A DNA stretch of 64,000 bases from JANPBY01 sp963805505 (GTDB taxonomy: Bacteria; Actinomycetota; Actinomycetes; DATJPE01). Positions 9,160 through 18,044 of this stretch are shown piece after piece (position 1 is the first letter of the stretch; every line of letters begins with the position of its first letter). The stretch is from contig CAWDUP010000002.1 in NCBI GenBank assembly GCA_963805505.1, positions 682,001-746,000 on the forward strand. The letters are read 5' to 3'. The translations under genes were made by a program, and so were the position numbers. Under the pieces are notes generated by a model. That model was given only the letters and a program-made list of their open reading frames with translations, had not been told where the DNA came from and ran no database searches.

Positions 9160-11274
9160 CTAGATGTCGAGGAACCGGACATCGCGGGCATTGCGCTGGA
9201 TGAACTTGCGGCGTTCCTCGACGTCCTCGCCCATGAGCGTGGTGAACAGGGCATCGGCTTGGGCGGCGTCATCGAGCGTGACCTGGAGCAGGATCCGGTG
9301 GGCCGGATCCATGGTGGTCTCCCACAGCTCGTCGGCGTTCATCTCACCCAGCCCCTTGTATCGCTGGACAGGATTTTCCTTCGGTAGCTTGCGACCCGCT
9401 TCGAGCCCGGCCGTTGTCAGTGCGTCCCGCTCACGATCGCTGTAGACGAACTCGTGCTCGGCGTTGGACCAGCGCAGGCGGTACAGCGGGGGCTGGGCGA
9501 GGTAGACGTGACCCACCTCGACCAGCGGCCGCATGAACCGGAACAAGAAGGTCAGGAGCAGCGTGCGGATGTGTTGGCCGTCCACGTCCGCGTCGGCCAT
9601 CAGGACGATCTTGTGATAGCGCAGCTTGTCGAGGTCGAAGTCGTCGTGGATGCCGGTGCCCAGGGCCGAGATCAGCGCTTGGACCTCGTTGTTGGCGAGC
9701 ACCTTGTCGATCCGCGCCTTCTCGACGTTGAGGATCTTCCCGCGGATCGGCAGGATCGCCTGGGTGCGTGGGTCGCGGCCGCCCTTGGCCGACCCCCCGG
9801 CCGAGTCGCCTTCGACGATGAAGACCTCGCACTCCTCGGGGTTCGTCGACTGGCAGTCCGACAACTTGCCCGGCAGCCCGCCACCCCCTAGCAGGCCCTT
9901 GCGGTTACGAGCGAGATCGCGCGCCTTGCGCGCAGCGATCCGAGCCGAGGCCGCAGCCGAGGACTTGCGAGCGATCTCCTTGCCCTCGGCGGGGTTGGCC
10001 TCGAACCAGCCGCCCAGCTGCTCGAAGACGGTCTTCTGGACGAACGCCTTCGCCTCGGTGTTGCCGAGCTTCGTCTTGGTCTGACCCTCGAACTGCGGCT
10101 CGCCGAGCTTGATGCTGACGATCGCGGTCAGTCCCTCGCGGATGTCCTCACCCGTGAGGTTGGCGTCCTTCTCCTTGAGAATGCCCCAGTCACGCGCGAA
10201 CTTGTTGACCAACGTGGTCAGCGCGGCCCGGAAGCCCTCCTCGTGCGTCCCGCCCTCGTGGGTGTTGATCGTGTTGGCGAAGGTGTAGACCGACTCCGAG
10301 AACGAGGTGTTCCACTGCATGGCGACCTCGAGGCTCATGGGTACGCCGGAGCGCTCGGTCGTCTCGGCCATCGCCTCGAAGGAGATGATCGAGCGATGCG
10401 CCTCGCCCTTGCGACTGTTGAGGTGCTTCACGTAGTCGATGAGCCCGTCCTCATAGAGGAAGGTGACCTCACGCACGCGCGGCGAAGCTTGCGCCGGAAG
10501 GAGCGCTCCGTCCTCGGATGCGGCCGCCGCAAGCGCCTCGTCTGAGACATCCTCGTGATCGGGACGCTCGTCGCGCAGGGACAGTCGGAGACCCTTGTTG
10601 AGAAACGCCATCTGCTGGAAGCGCCGCGAGATCGTCTCGAAGTCGTAGTCGGTCGTCTCGAAGATGTCCGAGTCGGCCCAGAAGGTCACCGTGGTGCCCG
10701 TGTCATCGAGTGCGGCGCCCTTGGCGAGAGGAGCGACCGGACGAGACCGGTCGTAGGACTGCGTCCAGGCGAAGCCCTCGGTATGGACTTCCACCTCGAG
10801 CCTGCGGGAGAGCGCGTTGACGACCGAGACACCGACCCCGTGCAACCCTCCCGAGACCGAGTAGCCGCCCCCGCCGAACTTCCCGCCGGCGTGCAGCACG
10901 GTTAGCACGACCTCGACCGCCGGTCGGCCCTCGCCCTCGACCTCGCCAACGGGGATCCCTCGGCCGTTGTCGACGACCCGCAGCCCGCCGTCGGCGAGGA
11001 TGGTCACCTCGATGGTGTCGCAGTAGCCGGCCAGCGCCTCGTCGACGGCGTTGGCGACAACCTCCTCCACCAAGTGGTGGAGGCCACGCTCGCCGGTTGA
11101 GCCGATGTACATGCCCGGCCGCTTGCGCACCGCGTCGAGTCCCTCGAGCACCTGGATCGACGAGGCATCGTAATTGACCTCGACCTCAGGCTGGTCCGCC
11201 TCTGAAGAAGGGGCGTCGGCAGCGTCGACGTCCTCGGTCAGGACCCTGGCGGGATGCTCGGAGGCGGTGGTCAC
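9160..11274 (-). CDS. gyrB: DNA gyrase subunit B
   Basis: A 704-aa ATPase subunit of gyrase. The GHKL ATP-binding motifs are DNGRGIPVG and GGLHGVGVSVVNALS. The TOPRIM metal-binding motifs are VEGDSAGGSAKGG and MADADVDGQHI. The GTG at 11274 is taken as the start because AAGGAG lies four bases before it and the product has normal length. The open frame runs 95 codons further upstream, but that stretch has no gyrase homology and contains the leader hairpin. The acidic segment before VNYDASSIQVLEGL is usual for actinobacterial GyrB. Confidence 0.98.
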   Translation of the reverse strand: MTTASEHPARVLTEDVDAADAPSSEADQPEVEVNYDASSIQVLEGLDAVRKRPGMYIGSTGERGLHHLVEEVVANAVDEALAGYCDTIEVTILADGGLRVVDNGRGIPVGEVEGEGRPAVEVVLTVLHAGGKFGGGGYSVSGGLHGVGVSVVNALSRRLEVEVHTEGFAWTQSYDRSRPVAPLAKGAALDDTGTTVTFWADSDIFETTDYDFETISRRFQQMAFLNKGLRLSLRDERPDHEDVSDEALAAAASEDGALLPAQASPRVREVTFLYEDGLIDYVKHLNSRKGEAHRSIISFEAMAETTERSGVPMSLEVAMQWNTSFSESVYTFANTINTHEGGTHEEGFRAALTTLVNKFARDWGILKEKDANLTGEDIREGLTAIVSIKLGEPQFEGQTKTKLGNTEAKAFVQKTVFEQLGGWFEANPAEGKEIARKSSAAASARIAARKARDLARNRKGLLGGGGLPGKLSDCQSTNPEECEVFIVEGDSAGGSAKGGRDPRTQAILPIRGKILNVEKARIDKVLANNEVQALISALGTGIHDDFDLDKLRYHKIVLMADADVDGQHIRTLLLTFLFRFMRPLVEVGHVYLAQPPLYRLRWSNAEHEFVYSDRERDALTTAGLEAGRKLPKENPVQRYKGLGEMNADELWETTMDPAHRILLQVTLDDAAQADALFTTLMGEDVEERRKFIQRNARDVRFLDI

Positions 11275-11300
11275 GTGACTCCTTGGGGCTGAGCGTGCGG

Positions 11301-11323
11301 CGGGCCGCCCGTCAGGCGGCCCG
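11301..11323 (-). promoter_or_regulatory. GC-rich hairpin in the gyrB leader
   Basis: CGGGCCGCC and GGCGGCCCG form a perfect 9-bp stem around a 5-base loop, 26 nt upstream of the gyrB GTG. A -10-like TAGACT on the minus strand (11334-11339) would place the hairpin at the start of the transcript. No other gene occupies 11275-11501. A role in gyrB expression is a guess. Confidence 0.35.
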
Positions 11324-11501
11324 TAGAGGCTCCAGTCTAGCGGCTGGGACCGACGACAGATGCCTCCCACGCGGCTCTGGGGACAGTTGGGCGCCCGAAC
11401 GGGGGGGATCCCGTGTCCCCCTACGCGGGAACCCTTGCTCAGCGGCTCTCCTGCGCTCTCCGGTTGGCTCGAGGCCGACCCGTTCTCCGGCGTTGATCGG
11501 G

Positions 11502-12095
11502 TCAGCCGTAGGTGTCTCGCGGTCCGCGTCCACGCACCGTCCGGGGGCCGCGCACCCACGACGGTGCACCCGGGCCGCGCACGTCGACCCTGGTCACCGT
11601 GCCCGGCCCGAGCTCCTCACCCAGGCGGCGCAGCAGCTGTGGGGCGAGCAGGCGGACTTGCGTCGCCCAGGCAGTCGAGTCAGCTCGCACGGTGAGCACA
11701 CCCTCGGCCCACCCTTCGGGCTCGCAGTGCGAGCCGACGTCGTCTCCGACGATCTCTGCCCACCGGCCCATGACGCCGCCCACGGCGACGTCGTCCTCCC
11801 AGCCGTGCTCGGCCACCAGCCGACGTACGGTCGCTGCCAAGGGTTGGGGGTCTCGGTCGTCCGGATAGGCGCCGGATCGGGTGTCGGCGCGCCGGCGACG
11901 ACCCGCGGAGAACGGGCGGCCCGCGCCACGAGTCCGCGCGTCAGCCTTGGCGGCGGCGAGCAGCGAGCGTGCCAAGTCGACGCCCCTGGGGCCGGTGGGG
12001 TCATCCCCACCGGCGCCCCCACGGTCTGCATCGCCAGGATCGGTGCCAGCAGTCTGGGCACCATCGCCAGAGTCGCCACGGTCCTCAGGCGGCAC
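11502..12095 (-). CDS. dciA: DUF721 / DciA family protein
   Basis: A 197-aa protein. The first 85 residues or so are Gly/Asp/Arg rich and probably disordered. Residues 90-170 hold the DUF721 fold, with GWEDDVAVGGVMGRWAEIVG and the later AWATQVRLLAPQLLRRL helix. DciA is regarded as the ancestral loader of the replicative helicase DnaB, and mycobacterial DciA is needed for replication initiation. The start overlaps the recF stop by 11 bp, so the two are coupled. Together with dnaA and dnaB in this window, it completes a plausible initiation set that lacks DnaC. Confidence 0.92.
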   Translation of the reverse strand: MPPEDRGDSGDGAQTAGTDPGDADRGGAGGDDPTGPRGVDLARSLLAAAKADARTRGAGRPFSAGRRRRADTRSGAYPDDRDPQPLAATVRRLVAEHGWEDDVAVGGVMGRWAEIVGDDVGSHCEPEGWAEGVLTVRADSTAWATQVRLLAPQLLRRLGEELGPGTVTRVDVRGPGAPSWVRGPRTVRGRGPRDTYG

Positions 12096-13233
12096 GGCTC
12101 ACCACCCCCGCCGTCACGTCGTAGCGCGAACCTGCGAGCGCGGTGGGAACATCGGCCGGGACCGCCGCTGTGATCAGGACCTGCTCGGCCGGCGCCACCA
12201 GCTCGGCTAGCCGGGCGCGCCGGGACACGTCGAGCTCCGCGAACACGTCGTCGAGGATCAGCACGGGTTCGCCGCCGTCGGCGGTCAGCAGGTCGTAGGA
12301 GGCGAGCCGCAGGGCGAGGGCGTAGGACCAGGACTCCCCGTGCGAGGCAAACCCTTTGGCGGGCGCCGGCCCAAGATCGAGTCGGAGGTCGTCGCGGTGC
12401 GGGCCGACCAGGGACACCCCACGGTCCAGCTCGGCTTTTCGGTTGCCATTCATGGCGGCCAGCAGCTGGCTGGTGAGGGCCACGCGGTCGGTGGAGAGCT
12501 CGGCGTCGACGCCGAGCGAGGATAGGTAGCTCAATTGGGTCTGGCGCGACAGATTCGACGAGGCGGAGGCCCCGGCCACCTTGTTGTAGGCCGATTCGAC
12601 GAGGGGAGCGAGGTCACCGATCAGACCTATCCGAGCCGCCAAAAGCTCGCCTCCGACGCTCGCCAGATGGGAGTCCCACACGTCCAGCGTGGACAGGTCC
12701 GGTTGTGAGCGGGCCCGGGTGGCGACGCCAGCCGACTTCAGCAATGCGTTGCGCTGCTTGAGGATCCGGTCGTAGTCAGCCCTCGTCGCCGCGAGTCTTG
12801 GTGTCCGGAGTACGGCGAGATCATCGAGGAAACGGCGTCGCTCCCCCGGGTCGCCCTTGACGAGAGCGAGATCCTCCGGGGCGAAGAGCACCGAACGCAG
12901 CACACCCACGATCTCCCTTGGGCGAGGGACCGGTGAGCGATTCAGCCGCGCCCGGTTGGCCCGCCCCGGATTGATCTCGACCTCGATCAACGTGGTGCGG
13001 TCGTCGCGGACGACCGATGTACGAAGCACCGCCCGCTCCGCACCGATGCGCACCAGCGGCGCGTCCTGCGACACCCGATGACTGGACAAGGTGGCCGTAT
13101 AGCCAACCGCCTCGACGATGTTGGTCTTGCCGTGACCGTTGGGTCCGACGAATGCCGTTGTCCCCGGGCCGAGCGGCAACTCGACCTCGGAATAGGACCT
13201 GAAGTCGGTGAGTGAGAGGTGCGCGACGTGCAA
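12085..13233 (-). CDS. recF: DNA replication and repair protein RecF
   Basis: A 382-aa SMC-like ATPase that binds gapped DNA and helps load RecA. The P-loop is GPNGHGKTNIVEA (about residues 30-42), the ABC-type signature region lies near residue 290, and Walker B is LILDDVFAELD (about 325-335). It starts three bases after the dnaN stop. Streptomyces has a 6-phosphogluconate dehydrogenase gene between dnaN and recF. That gene is absent here. Confidence 0.97.
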   Translation of the reverse strand: MHVAHLSLTDFRSYSEVELPLGPGTTAFVGPNGHGKTNIVEAVGYTATLSSHRVSQDAPLVRIGAERAVLRTSVVRDDRTTLIEVEINPGRANRARLNRSPVPRPREIVGVLRSVLFAPEDLALVKGDPGERRRFLDDLAVLRTPRLAATRADYDRILKQRNALLKSAGVATRARSQPDLSTLDVWDSHLASVGGELLAARIGLIGDLAPLVESAYNKVAGASASSNLSRQTQLSYLSSLGVDAELSTDRVALTSQLLAAMNGNRKAELDRGVSLVGPHRDDLRLDLGPAPAKGFASHGESWSYALALRLASYDLLTADGGEPVLILDDVFAELDVSRRARLAELVAPAEQVLITAAVPADVPTALAGSRYDVTAGVVSRAA

Positions 13234-13236
13234 GGG

Positions 13237-14364
13237 TCAGCCCGACAGGCGGACAGGCATGATCAAGTAGCGGTAGGCGGCTTCATCAGCACGGTCAGGC
13301 GTTCGCCCCGTCAGCACAGCTGGCTTGGTCGAGGTGGTGAACGACAAGACCGCCACAGGCGCATCGATGGCACCGAGGCCGTCGAGCAGGAAGTGCGGAT
13401 TGAAGGCGATCGTGATGTCGTCGCCGGTCAGCTCGGCCTCGAGAGTCTCGCTGGCCTGCGCATCGTCGCCAGCCCCGGCGTCCAGCTGCAGCTCGCCCCG
13501 GGAGAAAGCGAGGCGCACCGGGGTGTTGCGCTCGGCAACCAGCGAGACGCGCTTGACCGCCTCGACGAATGCCGCGGTGTCCACCGAGGCCACTGACAAG
13601 GACTCCGACGGGAGCAAGCTTCGGTACTTGGGGAACTCACCGTCGAGCAACCGGGTAGTGGTGCGACGTCCGGCGCCCTCCAGACCGAGCAGGCCCTCGC
13701 CCACGCCACCGGAGGACAGAGCCAACGCGACATCCTCACCGGTGCCGAGCGTCTTGGCAGTGTCGGCCAACGTGCGCGCCGGGACGAGCGCCACGGCCTC
13801 TGCCCCGGAAGCATCCGGTTTCCAGGCGATCTCGCGCACCGCTAGGCGGTAGCGGTCGGTGGCCGCAAGGGTGAGCGTCTCGCCGTCGATCTCCATCCTG
13901 ATGCCGGTGAGCACGGGGAGGGTGTCGTCCCTCCCGGCCGCCACGGCGACCTGTGCCACGGCAGCAGCAAAAGCAGCGCCGGCCAGCGAACCCGTCTGGG
14001 CTGGCATCTCGGGCAGCGATGGATACTCCTCGACCGGGAGTGTGGGGAGGGAGAAGGTCGCAGAGCCGCACACCAGCTGAACCTTGGATCCTTCGGTCGA
14101 CACCGTGACCGGACGATCGGGCAGCGAACGGGTGATCTCGGCGAGCAGCCGCCCAGACACCAGTGCCGTGCCAGGCTCCTCAACGACGGCGTCGACAGCC
14201 ACCCGGCCGCTGACCTCGTAGTCGAAGGAAGACAACGTCACCTGGTCGCCAGCTGCTTCCACCAGCAGTCCGGCCAGCACGGGAACCGGCGGTCGAGCCG
14301 GCAGGCTGCGCGCCGTCCAGGTCACCGCCTCCGCAAGGGTGTCTCGTTCGACCCGGATGCGCAC
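13237..14364 (-). CDS. dnaN: DNA polymerase III sliding clamp, beta subunit
   Basis: A 375-aa clamp protein that forms a ring dimer holding the polymerase on DNA. The three repeated clamp domains can be followed from MRIRVERDTLAEAVTW to the C-terminal YRYLIMPVRLSG, which contains the conserved LIMPVR segment of the peptide-binding pocket. The GTG start has a GAGAGGA Shine-Dalgarno about 7 nt upstream. It is the first gene after oriC on the leftward arm and begins a dnaN-recF-dciA operon. Confidence 0.98.
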   Translation of the reverse strand: MRIRVERDTLAEAVTWTARSLPARPPVPVLAGLLVEAAGDQVTLSSFDYEVSGRVAVDAVVEEPGTALVSGRLLAEITRSLPDRPVTVSTEGSKVQLVCGSATFSLPTLPVEEYPSLPEMPAQTGSLAGAAFAAAVAQVAVAAGRDDTLPVLTGIRMEIDGETLTLAATDRYRLAVREIAWKPDASGAEAVALVPARTLADTAKTLGTGEDVALALSSGGVGEGLLGLEGAGRRTTTRLLDGEFPKYRSLLPSESLSVASVDTAAFVEAVKRVSLVAERNTPVRLAFSRGELQLDAGAGDDAQASETLEAELTGDDITIAFNPHFLLDGLGAIDAPVAVLSFTTSTKPAVLTGRTPDRADEAAYRYLIMPVRLSG

Positions 14365-14861
14365 CTGTCGTCCTCTCGTCCTACCGGCTTCGGAGAAGCC
14401 TGTCGTGATGAACCTGGTCGGAGCCTATGTGGTCGATCCCCCAGCGCACTGGATGAGGGCTCGTACCAAGGCCTGCAGACTCGCTGACACTCCCCGGGTG
14501 AGCAGCTGGTCCCCAGAATCCCTGGGTCACATCTTGGGGTTGGAGCTCACCAGTAGAGATCTGTCGTTGTCGTCATCGGGGCTGTGGTTTCTGTGGACGG
14601 GGCGAGAAAGCCCAGGTGAGGTTGGGTTTGCTCGCCCGCGCAGCTTGTGGACGGCGTCTGGACAAGCTGCGTCCCGGTGGGGTCGGCATGGTCGTGCTGC
14701 CAAGAATCCGGTCCCACGGGCCTTGTCTGGGGATATCAGTGGGTCTTGTCCCCAGGTTTGTCCCCAGCGTGTGCGGCGTCGGTCATCTCGCAGTCGTGGC
14801 GCATCGATGCTCATGCCATCTGCGGTTAGCCAGGTGTTCACCAACGAGGCGGGTGTCCCTG
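14365..14861. other. oriC: Chromosomal replication origin oriC (dnaN-dnaA gap)
   Basis: This 497-bp non-coding gap between dnaN and dnaA holds at least five DnaA-box-like 9-mers. TTGTCCCCA occurs at 14746-14754 and 14758-14766 (plus, 12 bp apart). TTGTCCAGA is at 14657-14665 (minus). CCGTCCACA is at 14592-14600 and 14646-14654 (minus). The boxes form two groups of opposite orientation around an interval of about 80 bp. None is a perfect TTGTCCACA; the perfect copy lies upstream of dnaA. Gene polarity switches near here, with dnaA and gyr genes pointing left and rpmH pointing right. Confidence 0.85.
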
Positions 14862-16424
14862 TCATCCCCGCGCCTGCGACTTGATCCGGTTGGTGAGCTC
14901 GGTGACCTGGTTGTAGACACTGCGCCGCTCGGCCATCAGGGTGCGGATCTTGCGGTCGGCGTGCATGACGGTCGTATGGTCGCGGCCGCCGAACTGCTGC
15001 CCGATCTTGGGCAGCGACATGTCCGTGAGCTCGCGGCACAGGTACATAGCGATCTGCCGCGCGGTGACGAGCACCCGGGATCGCGAGGACCCGCACAGGT
15101 CCTCCATGCTCAGGCCGAAGTAGGCAGCCGTCTGGGCCATGATCGTGGCCGACGTGATCTCGGGCCCGGCGGTGTCGGTGATCAGGTCCTTCAGCACGAC
15201 CTCGGCAAGGGCGAGGTCCACGGGTTGCCGGTTGAGGCTGGCGAAGGCGGTGACCCGGATCAAGGCGCCTTCGAGCTCGCGGATGTTGGTCGCGATCTTG
15301 CTGGCGATGTATTCGAGGACCTCGGGAGGTGCGGACAGTCGCTCCTGGGCGGCCTTCTTGCGCAGGATCGCGATCCGAGTCTCGAGGTCGGGAGGCTGCA
15401 CGTCGGTGATGAGCCCCCACTCGAACCTGCTGCGCATCCGGTCCTCGAAAGCGGGCAGCTGCTTGGGAGGGACGTCGCTCGTGATGACGATCTGCTTGTT
15501 GGCGTTGTGCAGGGTGTTGAACGTGTGGAAGAACTCCTCCTGCGTCTGCACCTTGCCCTGGAAGAACTGGATGTCGTCGACCAGGAGGATGTCGACGTCG
15601 CGGTAGCGGCGTTGGAAGGCAGCGGCCTTGTCGTCACGGATGGAGTTGATGAAGTCGTTGGTGAACTCCTCAGAGCTGACATAGCGCACCCGGCAGCCGT
15701 TGTAGAGGCTGCGTGCGTAGTGGCCGATGGCATGCAGCAGGTGCGTCTTGCCGAGCCCGCTCTCCCCGTAGATGAACAGGGGGTTGTACGCCTTCGCCGG
15801 CGCCTCCGCCACCGCCACGGCCGCGGCGTGTGCGAAGCGGTTGCTCGACCCGATCACGAACGTGTCGAACGTGTACTTGTCGTTGAGCCGGCTCTGCTCC
15901 ACGTCGCGCCTGGTGCTTGGTTGACCGGCGCCAGGGCGAACCGGAGGCTCGTAGATGTCCGGGTCGACAGGCTCCGCGGTTGCCACGGGGCCGAGTGGAC
16001 TCGACGGACCGTCGGGTGCGATCCGCACGGCGTCGAGCTGGGCAGCGAACGTGGCGTCGGCGACCTCGTCGGTGAGGTCCTCCAGGGCCTCAGGTCGGCC
16101 TTCTTCTCCCGCACCGGCTGCATCCGGATCCACGGTCACGGCTATGGCGACGTCGCGGCCGAGCTCAGCGGACAACGCGCTGGTCAGGGCTGGTCGCAAC
16201 CGGTTCTCGATGACGTCGCGGGCGAACTCGTTGGGTGCCGCGATGATCGCCGCATCGCCGACGACCGCCATGGGACGGGTGAGGCGCAGAAATGCGCCAT
16301 GTTGCGCCGAGACGTCTTGCAGGCCAGCCAGTGTGCGGCTCCACACCTGCGCCAGGTCGATGGTCTCGTCCGGTTCGAGCGTGACCGTGGTCACGTTGTC
16401 GGTGGCCTGCGCGGTTGGTTGCAC
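14862..16424 (-). CDS. dnaA: Chromosomal replication initiator DnaA
   Basis: A 520-aa AAA+ initiator. Domain I begins at DLAQVWSRTLAGL, followed by an acidic linker. The AAA+ core has Walker A GESGLGKTHLLHAIG and Walker B LLVDDIQFF. Domain IV ends with the DNA-reading motif GGRDHTTVMHADRKI. The GTG at 16424 is chosen because an AAGGGG element lies just upstream and residues before it show no DnaA homology. The open frame continues to 16724, but that stretch contains the DnaA boxes and is better read as the promoter. Self-regulation by those boxes is likely. Confidence 0.96.
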   Translation of the reverse strand: MQPTAQATDNVTTVTLEPDETIDLAQVWSRTLAGLQDVSAQHGAFLRLTRPMAVVGDAAIIAAPNEFARDVIENRLRPALTSALSAELGRDVAIAVTVDPDAAGAGEEGRPEALEDLTDEVADATFAAQLDAVRIAPDGPSSPLGPVATAEPVDPDIYEPPVRPGAGQPSTRRDVEQSRLNDKYTFDTFVIGSSNRFAHAAAVAVAEAPAKAYNPLFIYGESGLGKTHLLHAIGHYARSLYNGCRVRYVSSEEFTNDFINSIRDDKAAAFQRRYRDVDILLVDDIQFFQGKVQTQEEFFHTFNTLHNANKQIVITSDVPPKQLPAFEDRMRSRFEWGLITDVQPPDLETRIAILRKKAAQERLSAPPEVLEYIASKIATNIRELEGALIRVTAFASLNRQPVDLALAEVVLKDLITDTAGPEITSATIMAQTAAYFGLSMEDLCGSSRSRVLVTARQIAMYLCRELTDMSLPKIGQQFGGRDHTTVMHADRKIRTLMAERRSVYNQVTELTNRIKSQARG

Positions 16425-16487
16425 CGTCGGTTTCCCCTTCGAAGAGCTGGCCGCCTTGCTGAAGCGAGCGGTTTGCGTGGATCGATC

Positions 16488-16520
16488 TGCCGTGATCGAT
16501 GTCTGACGTGCCGTGATCGA
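16488..16520 (-). repeat. Two 12-bp direct repeats upstream of dnaA
   Basis: TGCCGTGATCGA occurs at 16488-16499 and 16509-16520, exactly 21 bp (two helical turns) apart, between the dnaA start and its DnaA boxes. The pair would lie on one DNA face near the dnaA promoter. No regulator consensus is recognised. Confidence 0.6.
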
Positions 16521-16536
16521 GCGTGGCCGGGGGAAT

Positions 16537-16660
16537 TCGTCCACATGGTCGTCCACAGGGTGTGTATGGCGAAACACCGACGAGGTGCAGCGGCACAAAT
16601 GTGGAGACCGGGCGCTGACCATAGTCATCGGGATCCGCTTCGGACAACCCGTTGTCCACA
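16537..16660. promoter_or_regulatory. DnaA-box cluster upstream of dnaA
   Basis: A perfect TTGTCCACA lies at 16652-16660. TCGTCCACA occurs at 16537-16545 and 16549-16557, 12 bp apart. The perfect box forms one half of an inverted repeat, GGACAAC-CC-GTTGTCC (16642-16657). The boxes sit 110-240 bp before the dnaA start in the 616-bp gap to rpmH. They may autoregulate dnaA and could also be an extra part of the origin. Confidence 0.75.
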
Positions 16661-16813
16661 GATCGTGCTCGATTCTCACCCAGTCCTCGGCGTGTCGGGC
16701 GCGCCCCGGCGCGGCGCTCGGCATGATGGGTTGGTTTGGCTAGCCGCTGGGGGTACAGCCAGCCTGGTAGAGCCAGATTCCCGGCAGCCAGCCGGCGCAG
16801 CGCTGGCCCTGGT

Positions 16814-16843
16814 TTGACCCTGTGCCGGGTGCCGCCGTACCGT
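16814..16843 (+). promoter_or_regulatory. Candidate sigma-70-type promoter for the rpmH operon
   Basis: TTGACC (16814-16819) and TACCGT (16838-16843) are spaced 18 bp and point towards rpmH. This leaves a leader of nearly 200 nt. The hexamers fit the actinobacterial housekeeping consensus, but transcription start data are lacking. Confidence 0.4.
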
Positions 16844-17040
16844 GGTCTGTCGGCCAGGCGGATCTGTCGTCGTCCTGGTCGGATGGCGGCGATTTCGCTG
16901 GTCCGCGACGTGAGCACCACGGTGACCTACCGGAGAGAACTGGCAGGTCCGGCGTCGTTGGCGACCGTGATCGCCGGCCCGAGCCGGACAGAGCTCGACA
17001 GAGCCTTACTTTCCCGTCGTCCAAGGTCCATGGAGTTCCC

Positions 17041-17178
17041 GTGAGCAAGCGCACCTATCAGCCGAACAACCGTCGCCGCGCCAAGACGCACGGCTTCCGG
17101 CTGCGCATGCGCACGCGCGCTGGCCGTTCGATCTTGGGGGCACGGCGCCGCAAGGGTCGCGCGGAGCTCTCCGCCTGA
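17041..17178 (+). CDS. rpmH: 50S ribosomal protein L34
   Basis: A 45-aa, very basic protein beginning SKRTYQPNNRRRAKTHGFRLRM, the standard L34 sequence, and ending RRKGRAELSA. It binds 23S rRNA in the large subunit. The GTG start has GGAG about 6 nt upstream. It is the first gene of the rpmH-rnpA-yidD-yidC-jag-rsmG-parA-parB series on the rightward replichore. Confidence 0.98.
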   Translation: MSKRTYQPNNRRRAKTHGFRLRMRTRAGRSILGARRRKGRAELSA

Positions 17179-17232
17179 GCGAACCGTCTCTCTGACGGTT
17201 TCCGACGGTTCTCCTGTGCGCATCGCGATCTC

Positions 17233-17610
17233 GTGCTCCCCGCCGATCACCGCATGAAGCGTCGGGAGGACTTCGCACGCGCCATTCGCGACGGTCGCCG
17301 AGCCAGTGAACCGCGGCTCGTGGTGCACCTCGTGGCTCGGCCCGCGTGCGACGCGCCAGCCCTCGTTGGGCTCGTAGTCTCCAAGGCCGTGGGCAATTCG
17401 GTCGTCAGGCACCGGGTCAGCCGTGCCTTGCGCCACCAGATGCGCCCACGGCTGGCTGGCTTGGCTCCGGGATCGATGCTGGTGCTCCGCGCGCGTCCGG
17501 CGGCTGCCGGCGCCGCCTCGGGCGTCCTCGGGGCCGATCTCGACCGGGCGCTCGACCGGCTCGGCGGGTCTTCGGGCCAGCGGGCGTCCTCGAGGCAGGG
17601 CCTGCGATGA
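17233..17610 (+). CDS. rnpA: Ribonuclease P protein component
   Basis: A 125-aa protein subunit of RNase P, which helps the catalytic RNA trim tRNA 5' leaders. It begins LPADHRMKRREDFARAIRDGRR. It carries the RNA-binding RNR-type helix as VGNSVVRHRVSRALRHQ, the form usual in actinobacteria. The C-terminus is Ser/Arg rich. The stop overlaps the yidD start (ATGA). Confidence 0.96.
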   Translation: MLPADHRMKRREDFARAIRDGRRASEPRLVVHLVARPACDAPALVGLVVSKAVGNSVVRHRVSRALRHQMRPRLAGLAPGSMLVLRARPAAAGAASGVLGADLDRALDRLGGSSGQRASSRQGLR

Positions 17611-18041
17611 GCGAACCAGCGACACCTCCGGTGCCGCGGCTCGGAGCCCGGATCGTCCGTGCGCCGTTCTTGGCGCTGATCTGGGTCTACCAACGAGTGA
17701 TCTCACCCTGGACGTCTAGCTCGTGCCGCTACTACCCGTCGTGTTCGGCCTACGCCTATGAGGCGATCGCCACGCACGGCGTGGTCCGCGGGGTGTGGCT
17801 GGGCACAAGACGACTGATGCGATGCCATCCCTGGGCAGCCGGTGGCCCCGACCCGGTCCCGCCGGCGCGAGGCCGTACGCTCGACCTGAGCGCACCGCCT
17901 GACGGTTCGAAGCCTTGGGAGGCCGAGCGGCTGCGTCCCGGGCCGAATGTCGAGAATGTGCAGAAGATCCCCAATAGTCCCAAAAGCCCGACAAGTGCCT
18001 CTGACGGCGTTGTCGAGGCACCGAGCACCAGAGGAGCCTGA
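17607..18041 (+). CDS. yidD: Membrane protein insertion efficiency factor YidD
   Basis: A 144-aa protein. Residues 15-85 are the YidD core, with YQRVISPWTSSSCRYYPSCSAYA followed by the CHPWAAGGPDPVP segment. It is thought to help the YidC insertase and sits on the inner face of the membrane through an amphipathic helix. The C-terminal 60 residues are a variable polar extension, longer than in E. coli. Its ATG overlaps the rnpA stop, and yidC follows after 3 bp. Confidence 0.95.
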   Translation: MSEPATPPVPRLGARIVRAPFLALIWVYQRVISPWTSSSCRYYPSCSAYAYEAIATHGVVRGVWLGTRRLMRCHPWAAGGPDPVPPARGRTLDLSAPPDGSKPWEAERLRPGPNVENVQKIPNSPKSPTSASDGVVEAPSTRGA

Positions 18042-18044
18042 GCA

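Noticed and set aside
11275..11559. 95-codon upstream extension of gyrB
   Set aside because: The GTG at 11274 has a strong ribosome-binding site, and the added residues have no gyrase homology and cover the leader hairpin.
16425..16724. 100-codon upstream extension of dnaA
   Set aside because: The stretch contains the DnaA boxes and direct repeats, lacks DnaA homology, and a GTG with AAGGGG upstream lies at 16424.
14616..16817. Long plus-strand open frame of 733 codons opposite dnaA
   Set aside because: It mirrors dnaA with GC-rich third positions, has no recognisable domains and no ribosome-binding site. The DnaA frame explains the region.
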